Shown: piece by piece, positions 11,473 through 21,392 of the stretch
Layout of the letters: each line of letters opens with the position of its first letter
Numbering within the stretch: the stretch's first letter is position 1
NCBI RefSeq assembly: GCF_036884295.1
Contig: NZ_CP145608.1
Coordinates: 2,376,285 to 2,440,284 of the forward strand
DNA: 64,000 nt
Source: Brochothrix thermosphacta DSM 20171 = FSL F6-1036
GTDB lineage: Bacteria > Bacillota > Bacilli > Lactobacillales > Listeriaceae
Direction: 5' to 3'
Program-made: the position numbers and the translations under genes
The notes under the pieces: model-generated
The model's database searches: none
The model's input: the letters and a program-made list of their open reading frames with translations, nothing else
What the model was told of the DNA's origin: nothing

Positions 11473-14400
11473 TTATTTAAGTTCGAATTTGTATACTTCT
11501 TTACCTGCTTTATCAAGCACTTTTAGAGCATATGCATAGTTTTTTTCATTTCCAAAATCTTTAGGAATAATCGCTTGGAACGTATGGTCATCGCCCAGAC
11601 TTGTTGGAATACCCCATGAAGTTGGTGCACTGTGTAAGTTTTCAATTGTTTTTACAACTTTATTTGAACTGTCTTTAATTTCTAACGTTTTGTTGAGGTC
11701 TTTAAATGATTCTTCCCCTGTCACATAACCATCAAAAACGAGTTCAGTATTATTGTTCCAATATTTATTGAACAATCTAAGCTGTGTGTCTTCGCCAAAT
11801 TTTTCAATCTTAATCGCTGGAGAGTTATCGCTGACAAATGGCGATACTTTATTCTCTTTCAAAACAACACTTTCAAGATCATTGTATTTATCATGATAAG
11901 CACCACTACGCATTGCTGGTTTATTTAGCTCTAGCTTAACTGAATCTTGATCAACACCATCAATTTTAATATTCATCGTGAAGCTGTAATCATCCGCTGC
12001 TAAATCACCTAACACATCATTGTTAACGATGAATTGATAACCATCAAATTGCCCTGTTTTATACCAATCGGTATTAGCAGCTGTGATTGTTTTCACTACT
12101 TGACCTTTTGAATCAGTAACAGATACCGTTTTTTCAACTTTTGTCTTATCCGTTAAATCCCAATCATCATTGTTAACTTTCCCTTCATAAACTAAGCCGA
12201 ATTTTTCCCAGTAGCCTAGTTTAAATTCAGAAGTTGTCTCTGCAGCTGCTGCTTTTTCTACAATGGTTGTAATGTTTTCTGACTTTTTATTTTCTTTTCC
12301 GTCTTGATGACCAATTAATGTCGCCGTAATTTCGTCACCTTCAGCTAAAGTTACATCTTTTGGTAATGAAAAACTAAATTCTTTTTCTGATTTCACTACT
12401 TCTGAAATGATTTTTTCACCATTTTGTGCAATTTCAATTGAATAATTACGTCCAAAATCAACTGCTTGTTGAGGAATATTACCAGTGATTTTTGTATCTT
12501 TAACCGTTAAATTATTCAATTCTGGATTAACGATTTTCCAATCCGCCCAGTTACTAGCATCCTTAACTTTTGTAGTGATTGTCTCACTCAGTTTAGACTC
12601 TTTATCTTTTTGATGCCCTTCAACTGTAATGGCAATTTCATCATCTTCTTCTAGTGTTACTTTTTCTGGTAATTCGAAATTGAATTTAGAATCAGATTCA
12701 ACTTTTTCGTTTATAATTTCCGTACCATTTTGTGTGATAGTGACAGTATAATTACGATCAAAATCGATGTCTTGCTTAGCAATTTCACCTGTAATAGCAG
12801 TTGATTTTGTTGTTAATTCATTCAGTTCTGGGTTAGCGATTTTCCAGTCAGACCAGTTCGTACCATCTATTACTTCTGTTGATACTTTATCACTTGATAC
12901 ATCATCAAAATCAACTTGATGACCTACGACAGTGACTGTAACATTATCTTTGACTGCTAATTTCACTTCTTTTGGTAAGTCAATTTTATAATCACCATCT
13001 GGTGTAATTGCTTGTGTACTAATTACTTCATCATTCACCGCAACCTCAATTTCATAGTTACGGTCAAATTCGGTATCTTCTACTGGTACAGTTCCTGATA
13101 CAAATGTGTCTGTATCTTTTACATCATTGATAGTCGCTGCTGCAACTTTCCAATTTTCATGATCTGTAACATCTTTCACAGTTTCTGTCGTATCTTCACT
13201 ATCTTTGTCTTCCTTGTCTAGTTCGTGCCCCACAACGATTGCTGTTACTTTGTCCTTGTATTTCAAGTCGATTGAATCAGGAACACTCACCGAAAATTCA
13301 CCACCGCGGGCTGTATAACCTTCTTCAGTCGCGACTAACTTATCATTCACTAACACTTCAACATCATAAGTACGACCGTTAAATTTATTTTGAATCGGGA
13401 TGACACCTCTAATAATTTCATCACCTGATGAAATAGTTTCTAATTCTGTTGGTTCAACTGTCCAATTTTCCCAACTTTCTTGCCCTTCTTTATTTTCCTG
13501 AACAACTGTTTCAGCAACAAGGCTTTCTTTATCTGTTTCGCCTTCTTCATGTCCGATAATATAGGCCTTAACAACGTCACCTTTTTGAAGCACTTCATCA
13601 AATAACGGTGCGACTAGAGAACCAGATTCACCTGAAATAACAGCACGTTGTTTCTCAACATCATTAACTGTTACAACAGTTTCATAGGTGCGGCCATTTT
13701 GATGATTCTGCTCTGGTAAGTTACCTGTGATAATTGTTTCTTCATCATAAGCATCCGCTAAGGTAGGTGTTTTAATTTCCCAATCTGCCCATGATGTTGA
13801 ATCTTCACCCACAGTATAGAAAGTAGGTGCAGAAACTTTTGTATTCACAATACCATTACCATTAGCTTCTGTTTCAGTACCCTCTACATAAGCCTTTACA
13901 ACTGTTCCATTTGCTAAAGGTTTATCTTTACCATTACCCAGTGGTTTATCAAACGTTTTTTGCCAGTTTCCTTCACTATCTAGCTGGATGTTTTTGTATT
14001 TTTTTCCATCAATTTCTAATGTTACAAAATAATTTGTATCATGTTCATTGTCCATTGGTTGATAACCTACTCCAGTAAAAGTCATTTCATCTTCTGAAGT
14101 AATTGTAGTCGGTTTCACCTTATTTTCAATCCACGTATCATCTGGTAAATCATTACCGTTTAACACTGATTCTGCTGCACCCCATGACCAGTTAATACCA
14201 AGGTCAGCGTTTCCAGATTTCACCTTAAAGTTGAAGAAGTCTTTACGCTCTACTAAACGCCCCGTATCTTTAGACCATTTATCTAAATCAATTTCTAGAT
14301 TAACATTTTGATATTGATTCGCAGATACTACTGATACTTCACTAAAAATAACAATGGCATTTATTTTTTCATCAAAATAAGCTGTATCAAAACCATTTAG

Positions 14401-14844
14401 CGGCCCCGTTTTTTTATCCCATAATTTTTGAATCTTAACATTGCTATTACCAATCCCAATATTATGAAGACGATCTACAGACCCTCCTAAATATTGTTTG
14501 TAATTCGGTGTACTAAAAAATTCTGATGCAAATTCAGGATCTACTGTAATCGTTGTTTTCGTTTGCGTTGCAAATCCAACAGCCAATAATGCCGATGAAT
14601 TTGTATTAATTGTTAAGACACCATCTGTGTTTTCTAAATTTTTAAATTTGTCAGAGTAGCCTGTTCCCATACTAGCAAGAGGTGTTATACCTGCGCTATT
14701 TGTAATGTTATTCAGTTGACTCTTTGTCACCTCTTTGTTAGTCATATCGGCTGATGCAACTAAAGGTACCATCATAATTGCAGGTATCATGAGTGTTGAC
14801 GTTACTGCTAATTTTACTGCCTTCTTCTTTTTATTAATTGTCAT
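11473..14844 (-). CDS. Large secreted surface protein with five Ig-like repeats
   Basis: This 1123-residue protein begins with a signal peptide (KKKK basic stretch, then a hydrophobic core ending near ASA, residues 1-32). A non-repetitive region (about 35-340) resembles the N-terminal head seen in Listeria/Enterococcus surface proteins. Five repeats of about 100 residues follow (starting near 354, 458, 565, 666 and 768), each opening with W-x-x-W-like (NWSDWKI, NWADWKI) and containing a conserved NGRTY or DRNY and GHQ motif. A C-terminal domain from about 873 begins FKLGYWEKFGLVYEG. There is no LPXTG, WxL or GW anchor; the protein ends YKFELK. It may bind the wall non-covalently or be released. 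It lies downstream of wall-polymer genes on the same strand. Confidence 0.85.
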   Translation of the reverse strand: MTINKKKKAVKLAVTSTLMIPAIMMVPLVASADMTNKEVTKSQLNNITNSAGITPLASMGTGYSDKFKNLENTDGVLTINTNSSALLAVGFATQTKTTITVDPEFASEFFSTPNYKQYLGGSVDRLHNIGIGNSNVKIQKLWDKKTGPLNGFDTAYFDEKINAIVIFSEVSVVSANQYQNVNLEIDLDKWSKDTGRLVERKDFFNFKVKSGNADLGINWSWGAAESVLNGNDLPDDTWIENKVKPTTITSEDEMTFTGVGYQPMDNEHDTNYFVTLEIDGKKYKNIQLDSEGNWQKTFDKPLGNGKDKPLANGTVVKAYVEGTETEANGNGIVNTKVSAPTFYTVGEDSTSWADWEIKTPTLADAYDEETIITGNLPEQNHQNGRTYETVVTVNDVEKQRAVISGESGSLVAPLFDEVLQKGDVVKAYIIGHEEGETDKESLVAETVVQENKEGQESWENWTVEPTELETISSGDEIIRGVIPIQNKFNGRTYDVEVLVNDKLVATEEGYTARGGEFSVSVPDSIDLKYKDKVTAIVVGHELDKEDKDSEDTTETVKDVTDHENWKVAAATINDVKDTDTFVSGTVPVEDTEFDRNYEIEVAVNDEVISTQAITPDGDYKIDLPKEVKLAVKDNVTVTVVGHQVDFDDVSSDKVSTEVIDGTNWSDWKIANPELNELTTKSTAITGEIAKQDIDFDRNYTVTITQNGTEIINEKVESDSKFNFELPEKVTLEEDDEIAITVEGHQKDKESKLSETITTKVKDASNWADWKIVNPELNNLTVKDTKITGNIPQQAVDFGRNYSIEIAQNGEKIISEVVKSEKEFSFSLPKDVTLAEGDEITATLIGHQDGKENKKSENITTIVEKAAAAETTSEFKLGYWEKFGLVYEGKVNNDDWDLTDKTKVEKTVSVTDSKGQVVKTITAANTDWYKTGQFDGYQFIVNNDVLGDLAADDYSFTMNIKIDGVDQDSVKLELNKPAMRSGAYHDKYNDLESVVLKENKVSPFVSDNSPAIKIEKFGEDTQLRLFNKYWNNNTELVFDGYVTGEESFKDLNKTLEIKDSSNKVVKTIENLHSAPTSWGIPTSLGDDHTFQAIIPKDFGNEKNYAYALKVLDKAGKEVYKFELK

Positions 14845-14962
14845 TCGTTGTTCCTCCTTTGATATCTCATACTTTCTGCTTTATTTTAGCAGAATTACTA
14901 CGCTTGATTCCGTCATGAAAAACAAGCTAGTTCTTAAAATTGAAATTCATCCTGCTTTCGAT

Positions 14963-16069
14963 TTAACTCATTTTAATAAGTGCGGCTATTATTTTAGCAG
15001 AGGCATTACCATCTCCATAAGGATTGCTCGCTTTACTCATTTGTTCATACAGCACTCTATCGGTTAACAAATCTAGCATAGCGTTTTGAACAGTTTCTTT
15101 TTCAGTACCTATTAGTTTTAATGTGCCAGCTAAGACACCTTCCGGTCGTTCAGTAGTCTCACGTAAGACTAATACCGGCTTTCCTAATGAAGGGGCCTCT
15201 TCTTGAACTCCGCCAGAATCAGACATAATAAAATAGCTTCTCGCAGCCATATTATGAAAATCAAAAACATCTAGTGGACTAATGAGGTGAATACGGGGAT
15301 GATTACCTAACAATTCATGTGCACTTTTTTGTACAATGGGATTCAGGTGGACTGGGAAAATAATGTGCGTGTGTATATCTGCATTTATCACCTCAGTTAT
15401 CGCTTTAAATACTTCTTCCATTGGTGAACCCTGATTTTCACGTCGATGCATCGTCAGTAGTACAAAACGATCCTCCAGCGGAATTTTATGTAACACGGGG
15501 TGTTCATATGTATCTGTTATTGTATATTTCAATGCATCAATTGCTGTATTACCGGTTATATGAATCGCTGACTCATCATGTGCTTCATTCAAGAGATTTT
15601 GACGGCTTTCCTTAGTGGGTGCAAAGTAGATATCACTTAATGAATCTGTCAATTGACGATTCATTTCTTCAGGAAATGGTGAGTATTTATCATAAGTGCG
15701 TAGTCCAGCCTCAACATGACCTATTTTCACTTGATTATAAAAAGCTGCTAAGCTAGCTGCTAATGTTGTTGTTGTATCACCATGCACAAGGATTAGTTCT
15801 GGTTTTACACTTTTTAGTACACAATCTAATTGCTGAATAACATTACTTGTTATCTCAGACAATGTTTGTTGATCTTTCATAATGTCTAGATCAAAATCTG
15901 GCGAAATTGAGAACGTCGCTAATACTTGATCCAACATTTGGCGATGTTGAGCTGTTACTGTGACGATGACCTCAAAATTAACATTTTTTTTCAATGCTAA
16001 AATTAGTGGCGCCATTTTAATGGCTTCTGGGCGCGTGCCAAATACTATCATTATTTTCCTTTTTTTCAT
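14963..16069 (-). CDS. wecB: UDP-N-acetylglucosamine 2-epimerase
   Basis: A 368-residue non-hydrolysing epimerase (WecB/MnaA family) that interconverts UDP-GlcNAc and UDP-ManNAc for teichoic acid or polysaccharide synthesis. Family motifs are visible: FGTRPEAIKMAPLI at the N-terminus, HGDTTTTLAASLAAF, HVEAGLRTYDKYSPFPEEMN and SDSGGVQEEAPSLGKPVLVL. The start is ATG 16069 behind AGGAGG; the frame runs on upstream into the preceding gene. It follows the LtaS-like gene by 16 bp, so the product probably feeds the same surface-polymer pathway. Confidence 0.93.
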   Translation of the reverse strand: MKKRKIMIVFGTRPEAIKMAPLILALKKNVNFEVIVTVTAQHRQMLDQVLATFSISPDFDLDIMKDQQTLSEITSNVIQQLDCVLKSVKPELILVHGDTTTTLAASLAAFYNQVKIGHVEAGLRTYDKYSPFPEEMNRQLTDSLSDIYFAPTKESRQNLLNEAHDESAIHITGNTAIDALKYTITDTYEHPVLHKIPLEDRFVLLTMHRRENQGSPMEEVFKAITEVINADIHTHIIFPVHLNPIVQKSAHELLGNHPRIHLISPLDVFDFHNMAARSYFIMSDSGGVQEEAPSLGKPVLVLRETTERPEGVLAGTLKLIGTEKETVQNAMLDLLTDRVLYEQMSKASNPYGDGNASAKIIAALIKMS

Positions 16070-16085
16070 TGCTGCCTCCTTTTTG

Positions 16086-17921
16086 CTAAATGCTAAAGAG
16101 CTCTTTACTGTAGCCTTCTCCAACAAACATGTCATATTGAAATAATTGATAATCGTGCAGAGCCTCCTTTAGTGGCGCTGTTAAAGCAATTTTTTCACCT
16201 TTCGAATTTAAAAAAAGGTTCTTTGCAATATTATATGCAGGTAACTTTTGCATTAAGTCATGTTCAAACTGGTAGAAAGGAGCTTGTGCTACGCTCATTT
16301 CGCTGAAAGCTAAACTACCTAAAAAACCTGGGTTGATTATCTTTGGTTTTTGTTCACCATTTATTTTATTGTTCCAGACAAAATAAGGCGTTAAGTATTT
16401 TTGAAGTTGTTTATCGTCTTTAAAAAAAGCGTTATCGTATAATGATTGATTCAGAGCTGGTCCATGGTCACCGTAAAAAACAACTGTTGTCGGTTGATCT
16501 AGCTCGGTTAACTTTTGAATAAGTAAATCAATTGTTGTATCCATTTTTTTAACACCACGCGCATAAAGGGCCAATTGGTCACCATCAACGATATCTTGGT
16601 AGTTTTCTAATAAATTATCGTCTTGCTTCAACTTACCTTTTGTGGCTTCTGTATAGGGATAATGATTTTGCATACTGACACTGTTAATAAAAGTCGACTT
16701 GTCATTTTTGTTAACTTCTAACAAAATACGGTCAACAAAACTCATATCACTGATGTAGCCTTCATCATAATAAATCGGCAATTCCTTACTTTCAGCAATC
16801 ATTGTTTCTCGTGATATAAAGGAATCAAATCCTAATTTTTTATACACCTCATTGCGTTGATAGCCTTTTTTCAAATGTGAATGAACCCCTTTTGTCTCAT
16901 AACCTTGTTTTTTCAAAAAGAAAGGAATGCCGATATTATGATCGTTTTTTTCCAAAATATGATTATAGGCAATACTATTTTTTTGTAAAAAGTTATAATC
17001 AAATCCACTCAACAAACTAAACTCGACATTAACTGTACCACCACCAAAAACTGGGCTATACATCGAACCTCCGAATTTTTCTTGTAGTTTATGAATCGTT
17101 GGCAACGGATCTTCGGTCCACTTTGTATCAGGAAATTTCGTGGGATCAATCAAGGATTCGCTGAGGATATAAATAATTTTTTCTTTTTTCACAGGAACTG
17201 CTATTTTTTCTATCGGATATTTTGCATTGTATTTTAAAACAAGGTCCTTCATTACTATTTCTGAATAATCAGTTGGTCGCGGCATTATTTCAGGATTCAT
17301 ACTTTCAATAAAATACTCAACTGCACCACTGTTTTGATTTTCGCTTGTTCTTTGGGTTGCATAACTGGTTGAATGATTGATATATAGTAAACAACTCGCA
17401 CTTACTACTACACTAATACAGAGACCTGTTACTCGTAATTCAAGCGACAGTTGTTTGTCTCTCCAAAATTTATTGTACAGCCAGCCGCATAACACTATGA
17501 CACTAACTGTCACTAAAACCAATATAAAATGCGGTTTACTAGTCATTTCCCAGACTACCTCTTTCAATAAATTATTTTGGAAATCCGCCCAAACAATGGG
17601 TAAACCTGTACTTACGTTTTTTACACCATTGGCGACCGTAAGCAGTACACCTATCATGATAAATAGATAACTTCCAATCGCTATATTCGTTAATGAAATT
17701 ACAAATAATAATACTGAATAACCTAATAAATAAATCGTTAATGGATAATTAAACACATTTGAAAAGTCCCTAATATTACTATTTTCAACCATTGACGTTA
17801 CTAATAGGCCAACCAGCAATAGATAACCTATCAGATATATCCTCGATTTTTTATTAGCATTGAAAAATACTGTTGCTAACATTAACGCTAAAATAACACT
17901 CACATTAATAACTACATACAT
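16086..17921 (-). CDS. LtaS-type sulfatase-fold phosphoglycerol transferase
   Basis: A 611-residue membrane enzyme. Five or so N-terminal membrane helices (residues 1-190) precede an extracellular sulfatase/alkaline-phosphatase fold (about 245-560). The candidate nucleophile is the Thr in FGGGTVNVEFSLLSG. Metal-ligand motifs are YILSESLIDPTKF, where the conserved Glu lies, and VVFYGDHGPAL. This family includes lipoteichoic acid synthase and phosphoglycerol transferases that decorate wall polymers. The order of neighbours (GT2 upstream, wecB downstream) suggests modification of a surface glycan rather than housekeeping LTA synthesis. Which of these it does cannot be settled here. Confidence 0.85.
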   Translation of the reverse strand: MYVVINVSVILALMLATVFFNANKKSRIYLIGYLLLVGLLVTSMVENSNIRDFSNVFNYPLTIYLLGYSVLLFVISLTNIAIGSYLFIMIGVLLTVANGVKNVSTGLPIVWADFQNNLLKEVVWEMTSKPHFILVLVTVSVIVLCGWLYNKFWRDKQLSLELRVTGLCISVVVSASCLLYINHSTSYATQRTSENQNSGAVEYFIESMNPEIMPRPTDYSEIVMKDLVLKYNAKYPIEKIAVPVKKEKIIYILSESLIDPTKFPDTKWTEDPLPTIHKLQEKFGGSMYSPVFGGGTVNVEFSLLSGFDYNFLQKNSIAYNHILEKNDHNIGIPFFLKKQGYETKGVHSHLKKGYQRNEVYKKLGFDSFISRETMIAESKELPIYYDEGYISDMSFVDRILLEVNKNDKSTFINSVSMQNHYPYTEATKGKLKQDDNLLENYQDIVDGDQLALYARGVKKMDTTIDLLIQKLTELDQPTTVVFYGDHGPALNQSLYDNAFFKDDKQLQKYLTPYFVWNNKINGEQKPKIINPGFLGSLAFSEMSVAQAPFYQFEHDLMQKLPAYNIAKNLFLNSKGEKIALTAPLKEALHDYQLFQYDMFVGEGYSKELFSI

Positions 17922-17934
17922 TTTCTATTTACCG

Positions 17935-19253
17935 CTACTTTCTATTCAGACTGTCCGTAGAAATTGCACTTGAATGTTCCGTTTTTTTCCAGTGATTTTG
18001 TGGTAAAAACCATGTGAAAAAGCCTTGAATTTGTGCAAAGTAATAAAGAAGCGTTGAATAAAAGTAACCAATCCATAGCAACAAATACTCTTTGATACGC
18101 TGAGAAACTGACAGATCTTCAAAATAACTTTCACCTTCTTGAATAATATAAACTGTCGGTAATAATATATAATTAATAAACTCAAAAAATAACCAGAGCC
18201 AAAATAGCGAAAAGAAATAAGGAAAGCTTTCAATAAAACGACGATCAATCACTATTAGAAATACTAAACCTAATAACCATACCGAGCGTAGCATTGAATA
18301 AGAATAAACCAATGTTTCACATTTACTTATTAATTCTATTAATGATTTAGATTTGAAAAGAGAGCCTAGCTGTTGACCTGTTTTTGAAATCGCAATATAC
18401 CAATGTCCTTGTGACCAACGTGTTCTTTGGACATGACTTGTCTTAATGTCATTTGGTTTCTCATCATATACTTTTGCAAAATGATTCCAAGTACTTTTTT
18501 GCCTTGAATTGATAACTCTACTTGAATTTCAAAATCTTCAGTATAACTACGCGGTGTCCAACCATTTTCTTTAATATAATTTGTATCGATTGCAAAACCT
18601 GTACCACCAATTGATGTATTCCATCCCAAACGGTGTTTTGCATATTGAATCGCACGGTTAGTGATAAAATAGGCCGCTGCATACCCACGCGACATAAATG
18701 ATTCATTGATATTTTTAGAATCTAGATAACCTTGTATGACTGTTAAGTCTGTGTGTGCTAGAAATTGCGAATTAATTTCCAATAAATAATTTTCTGAAAT
18801 TAAATTGTCGGCATCAAGAAAAACAATGTAATCAAAATTTTGCCAATATGTTTTATTTTCACGTAAATATTTACCAATAACATGAGGTTTACCTCGGGGT
18901 TCTCCTCTTTTACTTCTGTTCTCAAAGAGATTAACACCGTCCCTTTTTCTCACGATACTTGCGGTCTTATCATTGCAGTTATCTGCAAGTGTCACCACTT
19001 TATAGAGATTTTTATCATAGTTCAATTGACCGATACTTTCTAAACAGTTATCAATTACATTTTCTTCATTATGTGCGGGTACAATAATTAGGAAACTTTT
19101 ATCAGCTGCTTTAATATCATAATTACGTTTTACCTTTTTCAATCCAAATAAACCTAAAATTGAATAAAAACCTAAGTGAATAAAAACCACTATCGACATT
19201 ATTAAAGTAAAAACCTTAATAAAATTGTATAAAAAATCTGGTACTACAAACAT
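17935..19253 (-). pseudogene. Processive GT2 glycosyltransferase (PgaC/IcaA-like), split by a one-base frameshift
   Basis: The first part (19253 to 18366) gives a membrane helix, the GT2 start KSFLIIVPAHNEENVIDNCL, the DxD-type FLDADN, GGTGFAID and TEDFEIQ. Then the frame is lost. If one A is added to the A6 run at 18495-18500, the reading continues KKSTWNHFAKVYDEKP and reaches QRTRWSQGHW, the catalytic QxxRW motif. It then joins the frame of 17935-18312, which holds the C-terminal membrane helices. The restored protein would be about 440 residues, normal for processive GT2 enzymes such as those making poly-N-acetylglucosamine. As read, the main frame lacks QxxRW and its terminal helices and should be inactive. 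Alternatives are phase variation at the A-run, recoding or a sequencing error. Confidence 0.85.
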
Positions 19254-19306
19254 TATTCATTCCTCTTTTCTAAATTAAATGCTCTTTTTATAAAAAACAC
19301 TTATGT

Positions 19307-19444
19307 TCAAACACTGTAATAAATAAAAACAGCCACTAATACTATAAATATAGTTAAAAAAATAACGTTACTCCGTGCGATACTCTTCTGACTCATTATG
19401 CTATCGCTCTCTTTTTGTGACTTAATCACCACTCTCGACTCCAC
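19307..19444 (-). CDS. Small single-pass membrane protein upstream of the GT2 gene
   Basis: A 45-codon ORF begins at GTG 19444, seven bases after a strong GGGAGGG ribosome binding site. The first half is charged (KSQKESDSIMSQKS) and the second is one membrane helix (VIFLTIFIVLVAVFIYY). It ends 53 bp before the GT2 start and is on the same strand, so it probably leads the operon. Size and topology recall the small accessory subunits that accompany processive polysaccharide synthases, but I see no sequence match to PgaD or IcaD. The function is unassigned. Confidence 0.6.
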   Translation of the reverse strand: MESRVVIKSQKESDSIMSQKSIARSNVIFLTIFIVLVAVFIYYSV

Positions 19445-19610
19445 TATAATCCCTCCCTTCGTTCTTTAGACAACCACATAAAGTGAAAACTTTGCATCTA
19501 TATTACTAACTCATTATATTTAAATTCTCAAATAACCACCGTTCAAAATTCATTTTTGTTTTTTTTTTTTTGAAACTATCATAAACAGCATTAAATGTTA
19601 CAATTCCAGT

Positions 19611-19632
19611 AAGATACATAAAAATGTATCTT
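19611..19632. promoter_or_regulatory. Perfect 9-bp inverted repeat before the Mga-like regulator
   Basis: AAGATACAT (19611-19619) and ATGTATCTT (19624-19632) flank a 4-base AAAA loop, about 24 bp before the GGAGG site of the regulator gene. It could be an operator or a leader hairpin. The stem is too AT-rich to be a convincing terminator. Confidence 0.4.
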
Positions 19633-19667
19633 ATTTTGTAATTATTCTAATAATCGGAGGTCAAATT

Positions 19668-21167
19668 TTGTTTTTACTTACGAATAAAAGTTATAAACGA
19701 CAGTTACAATTAATACAGTCATGTTTCAACGCCTCAAGGCCGCTCTCACAAAAATATTTAACAACTACTTTAAAGTGTTCAATTTCAACCCTCACCAACA
19801 CCATCAACTATATAAATGAAGAATTCGAATCCTTACAGTTTGAATATCGTGATGGCTGTTACACCCTCATTTCAAAAAGAGGTTACCGACTTAACGAAAC
19901 ATACAAACACTTTTTACAAACAGCTGAAGAATATAAACTTTTCGAACAACTTTTTTTTCATGAAGAAAGTATTCAATACTATGTAAATACGCTTTTCATG
20001 AGCGAGTCAAACATTCGAAGGATGGTGAAAAATCTCAATAAAGAACTGCGGCCAAAAGGTCTGTTCATCACTACAAATCCGATGAAGCTAAACGGAGATG
20101 AGTGGACAGTAAGACAAGCTTTCACTAGTTTTTTCTATGAAAAAAATCGTTTGGATTTCCAACAAACGTTTGGAGAAAATGTTCTATTTTATGATACCCT
20201 CACTGAAAAAACACTCTTTATTATGGGTGCTAAAGTATCTATGACAAACGCTCTCCTGTTAAAATACTGGTTGTATATCAGTGTTCAACGAACAAAAAAA
20301 AAGTATCATTTAAATAAACACACTTCTGCTACTAATGATGACTATTTCGCAAACACTCTTTATACATCAATTAAAGCGGATAATATTTTCCAACTTGAAT
20401 TCACTAAAAATACAGGTCTTGCTGTCACAATAGAAACAATTGGAGATATACTTCCACATATAGATAGAGCATTCATTAATAACAATCAGCCACTGAAAGA
20501 AACCGATTATTACTTTTCTACCTATACAAATATTTCTTTACAGATGATCAGTGACCTCATAACTCAATTAGAGCGAGGATTAAATAGCTACGCTTCTTCA
20601 ACTGTCAAAAATGAATCCATACATATGCTTTATAACTATTGTTCAACCCATTATTGTGTCCCTTCTTTTGCATACGATTTTAATAAGGCCTTTATTGATC
20701 TAATTCGCGAGAAAAATCCGCTCTTTGAACCCTTACTAAAAAAAACAATGACTCAACTCAACTATCCTCCAATGCTCCTTGAAGATCTAAATCAATATCA
20801 TGGATTTTTTGAAATGATTACAATGTTATTCCCTGATTTTTTCATAACTTCTTCCAATTACAAACCGATACGAATCTTTCTAATAACAGATTTCATCCCC
20901 TCTTATGTTAGTTTTCTTATTTCCAGATTGTATGATGAATTTGGAACAGAAATCATTATTAACACGTGTGAGAACATCTCACGGGATACCCTTTTAAGAA
21001 GTGAGGATCTTTCTGAAAAAATTATTCTTATCAGTAATTTTTATGATTTACCAATCAATGCCAAAGAATATGATGCGTTCATCTTTTTTAATAGTTTGTT
21101 AAGTGCTAATGACATTGCTAATATAAGAGCATTAATCGCAGTTGATAAAAAAAATTGGACCCTTTAA
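19668..21167 (+). CDS. Mga-like transcriptional regulator
   Basis: A 499-residue regulator starting at TTG 19668 behind CGGAGG. The N-terminus has an HTH (residues about 10-60, PLSQKYLTTTLKCSISTLTN). A second HTH (about 95-155) includes YYVNTLFMSESNIRRMVKNL. A long Mga/PRD-like region follows. The family controls surface and sugar genes in Gram-positive cocci and often responds to PTS phosphorylation. It diverges from the surface-polymer block (19307-11473), so that block is the natural candidate target; this is inference. It shares architecture with the interrupted regulator at 166-1623. Confidence 0.8.
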   Translation: MFLLTNKSYKRQLQLIQSCFNASRPLSQKYLTTTLKCSISTLTNTINYINEEFESLQFEYRDGCYTLISKRGYRLNETYKHFLQTAEEYKLFEQLFFHEESIQYYVNTLFMSESNIRRMVKNLNKELRPKGLFITTNPMKLNGDEWTVRQAFTSFFYEKNRLDFQQTFGENVLFYDTLTEKTLFIMGAKVSMTNALLLKYWLYISVQRTKKKYHLNKHTSATNDDYFANTLYTSIKADNIFQLEFTKNTGLAVTIETIGDILPHIDRAFINNNQPLKETDYYFSTYTNISLQMISDLITQLERGLNSYASSTVKNESIHMLYNYCSTHYCVPSFAYDFNKAFIDLIREKNPLFEPLLKKTMTQLNYPPMLLEDLNQYHGFFEMITMLFPDFFITSSNYKPIRIFLITDFIPSYVSFLISRLYDEFGTEIIINTCENISRDTLLRSEDLSEKIILISNFYDLPINAKEYDAFIFFNSLLSANDIANIRALIAVDKKNWTL

Positions 21168-21205
21168 TGCTCCCTACTACAACTCTAATGCTGTGACATT
21201 ATTAT

Positions 21206-21248
21206 AAAAAGCAGTGTCATAACACCTTTTGTTTTAACACTGCTTTTT
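21206..21248 (+). terminator. Terminator of the Mga-like regulator gene
   Basis: AAAAAGCAGTGT (21206-21217) pairs perfectly with ACACTGCTTTTT (21237-21248), about 40 bp after the stop codon at 21167. The stem ends in T5. Confidence 0.75.
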
Positions 21249-21352
21249 ATAATCATACTTACATTAAACATTTTTATTTTGATAACTACCTTACGTTTTC
21301 TTCTTACGTATACAGCGCCTTACCTCTAAGTGGAGGAATAATGGGCATCAAA

Positions 21353-21380
21353 AAAAAGTTGCACAAAAGTGCAACTTTTT
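21353..21380. terminator. Bidirectional terminator, probably ending the rib operon
   Basis: GTTGCAC-AAAA-GTGCAAC is flanked by A-run and T-run on either side, so it can work in both directions. It is the first strong hairpin downstream of ribH on the minus strand. Confidence 0.75.
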
Positions 21381-21392
21381 AATTACAACTGA

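Noticed and set aside
17946-18248. A 100-codon ORF over the glycosyltransferase C-terminus
   Set aside because: It is an alternative frame; the neighbouring frame continues the QxxRW region and has proper membrane helices.
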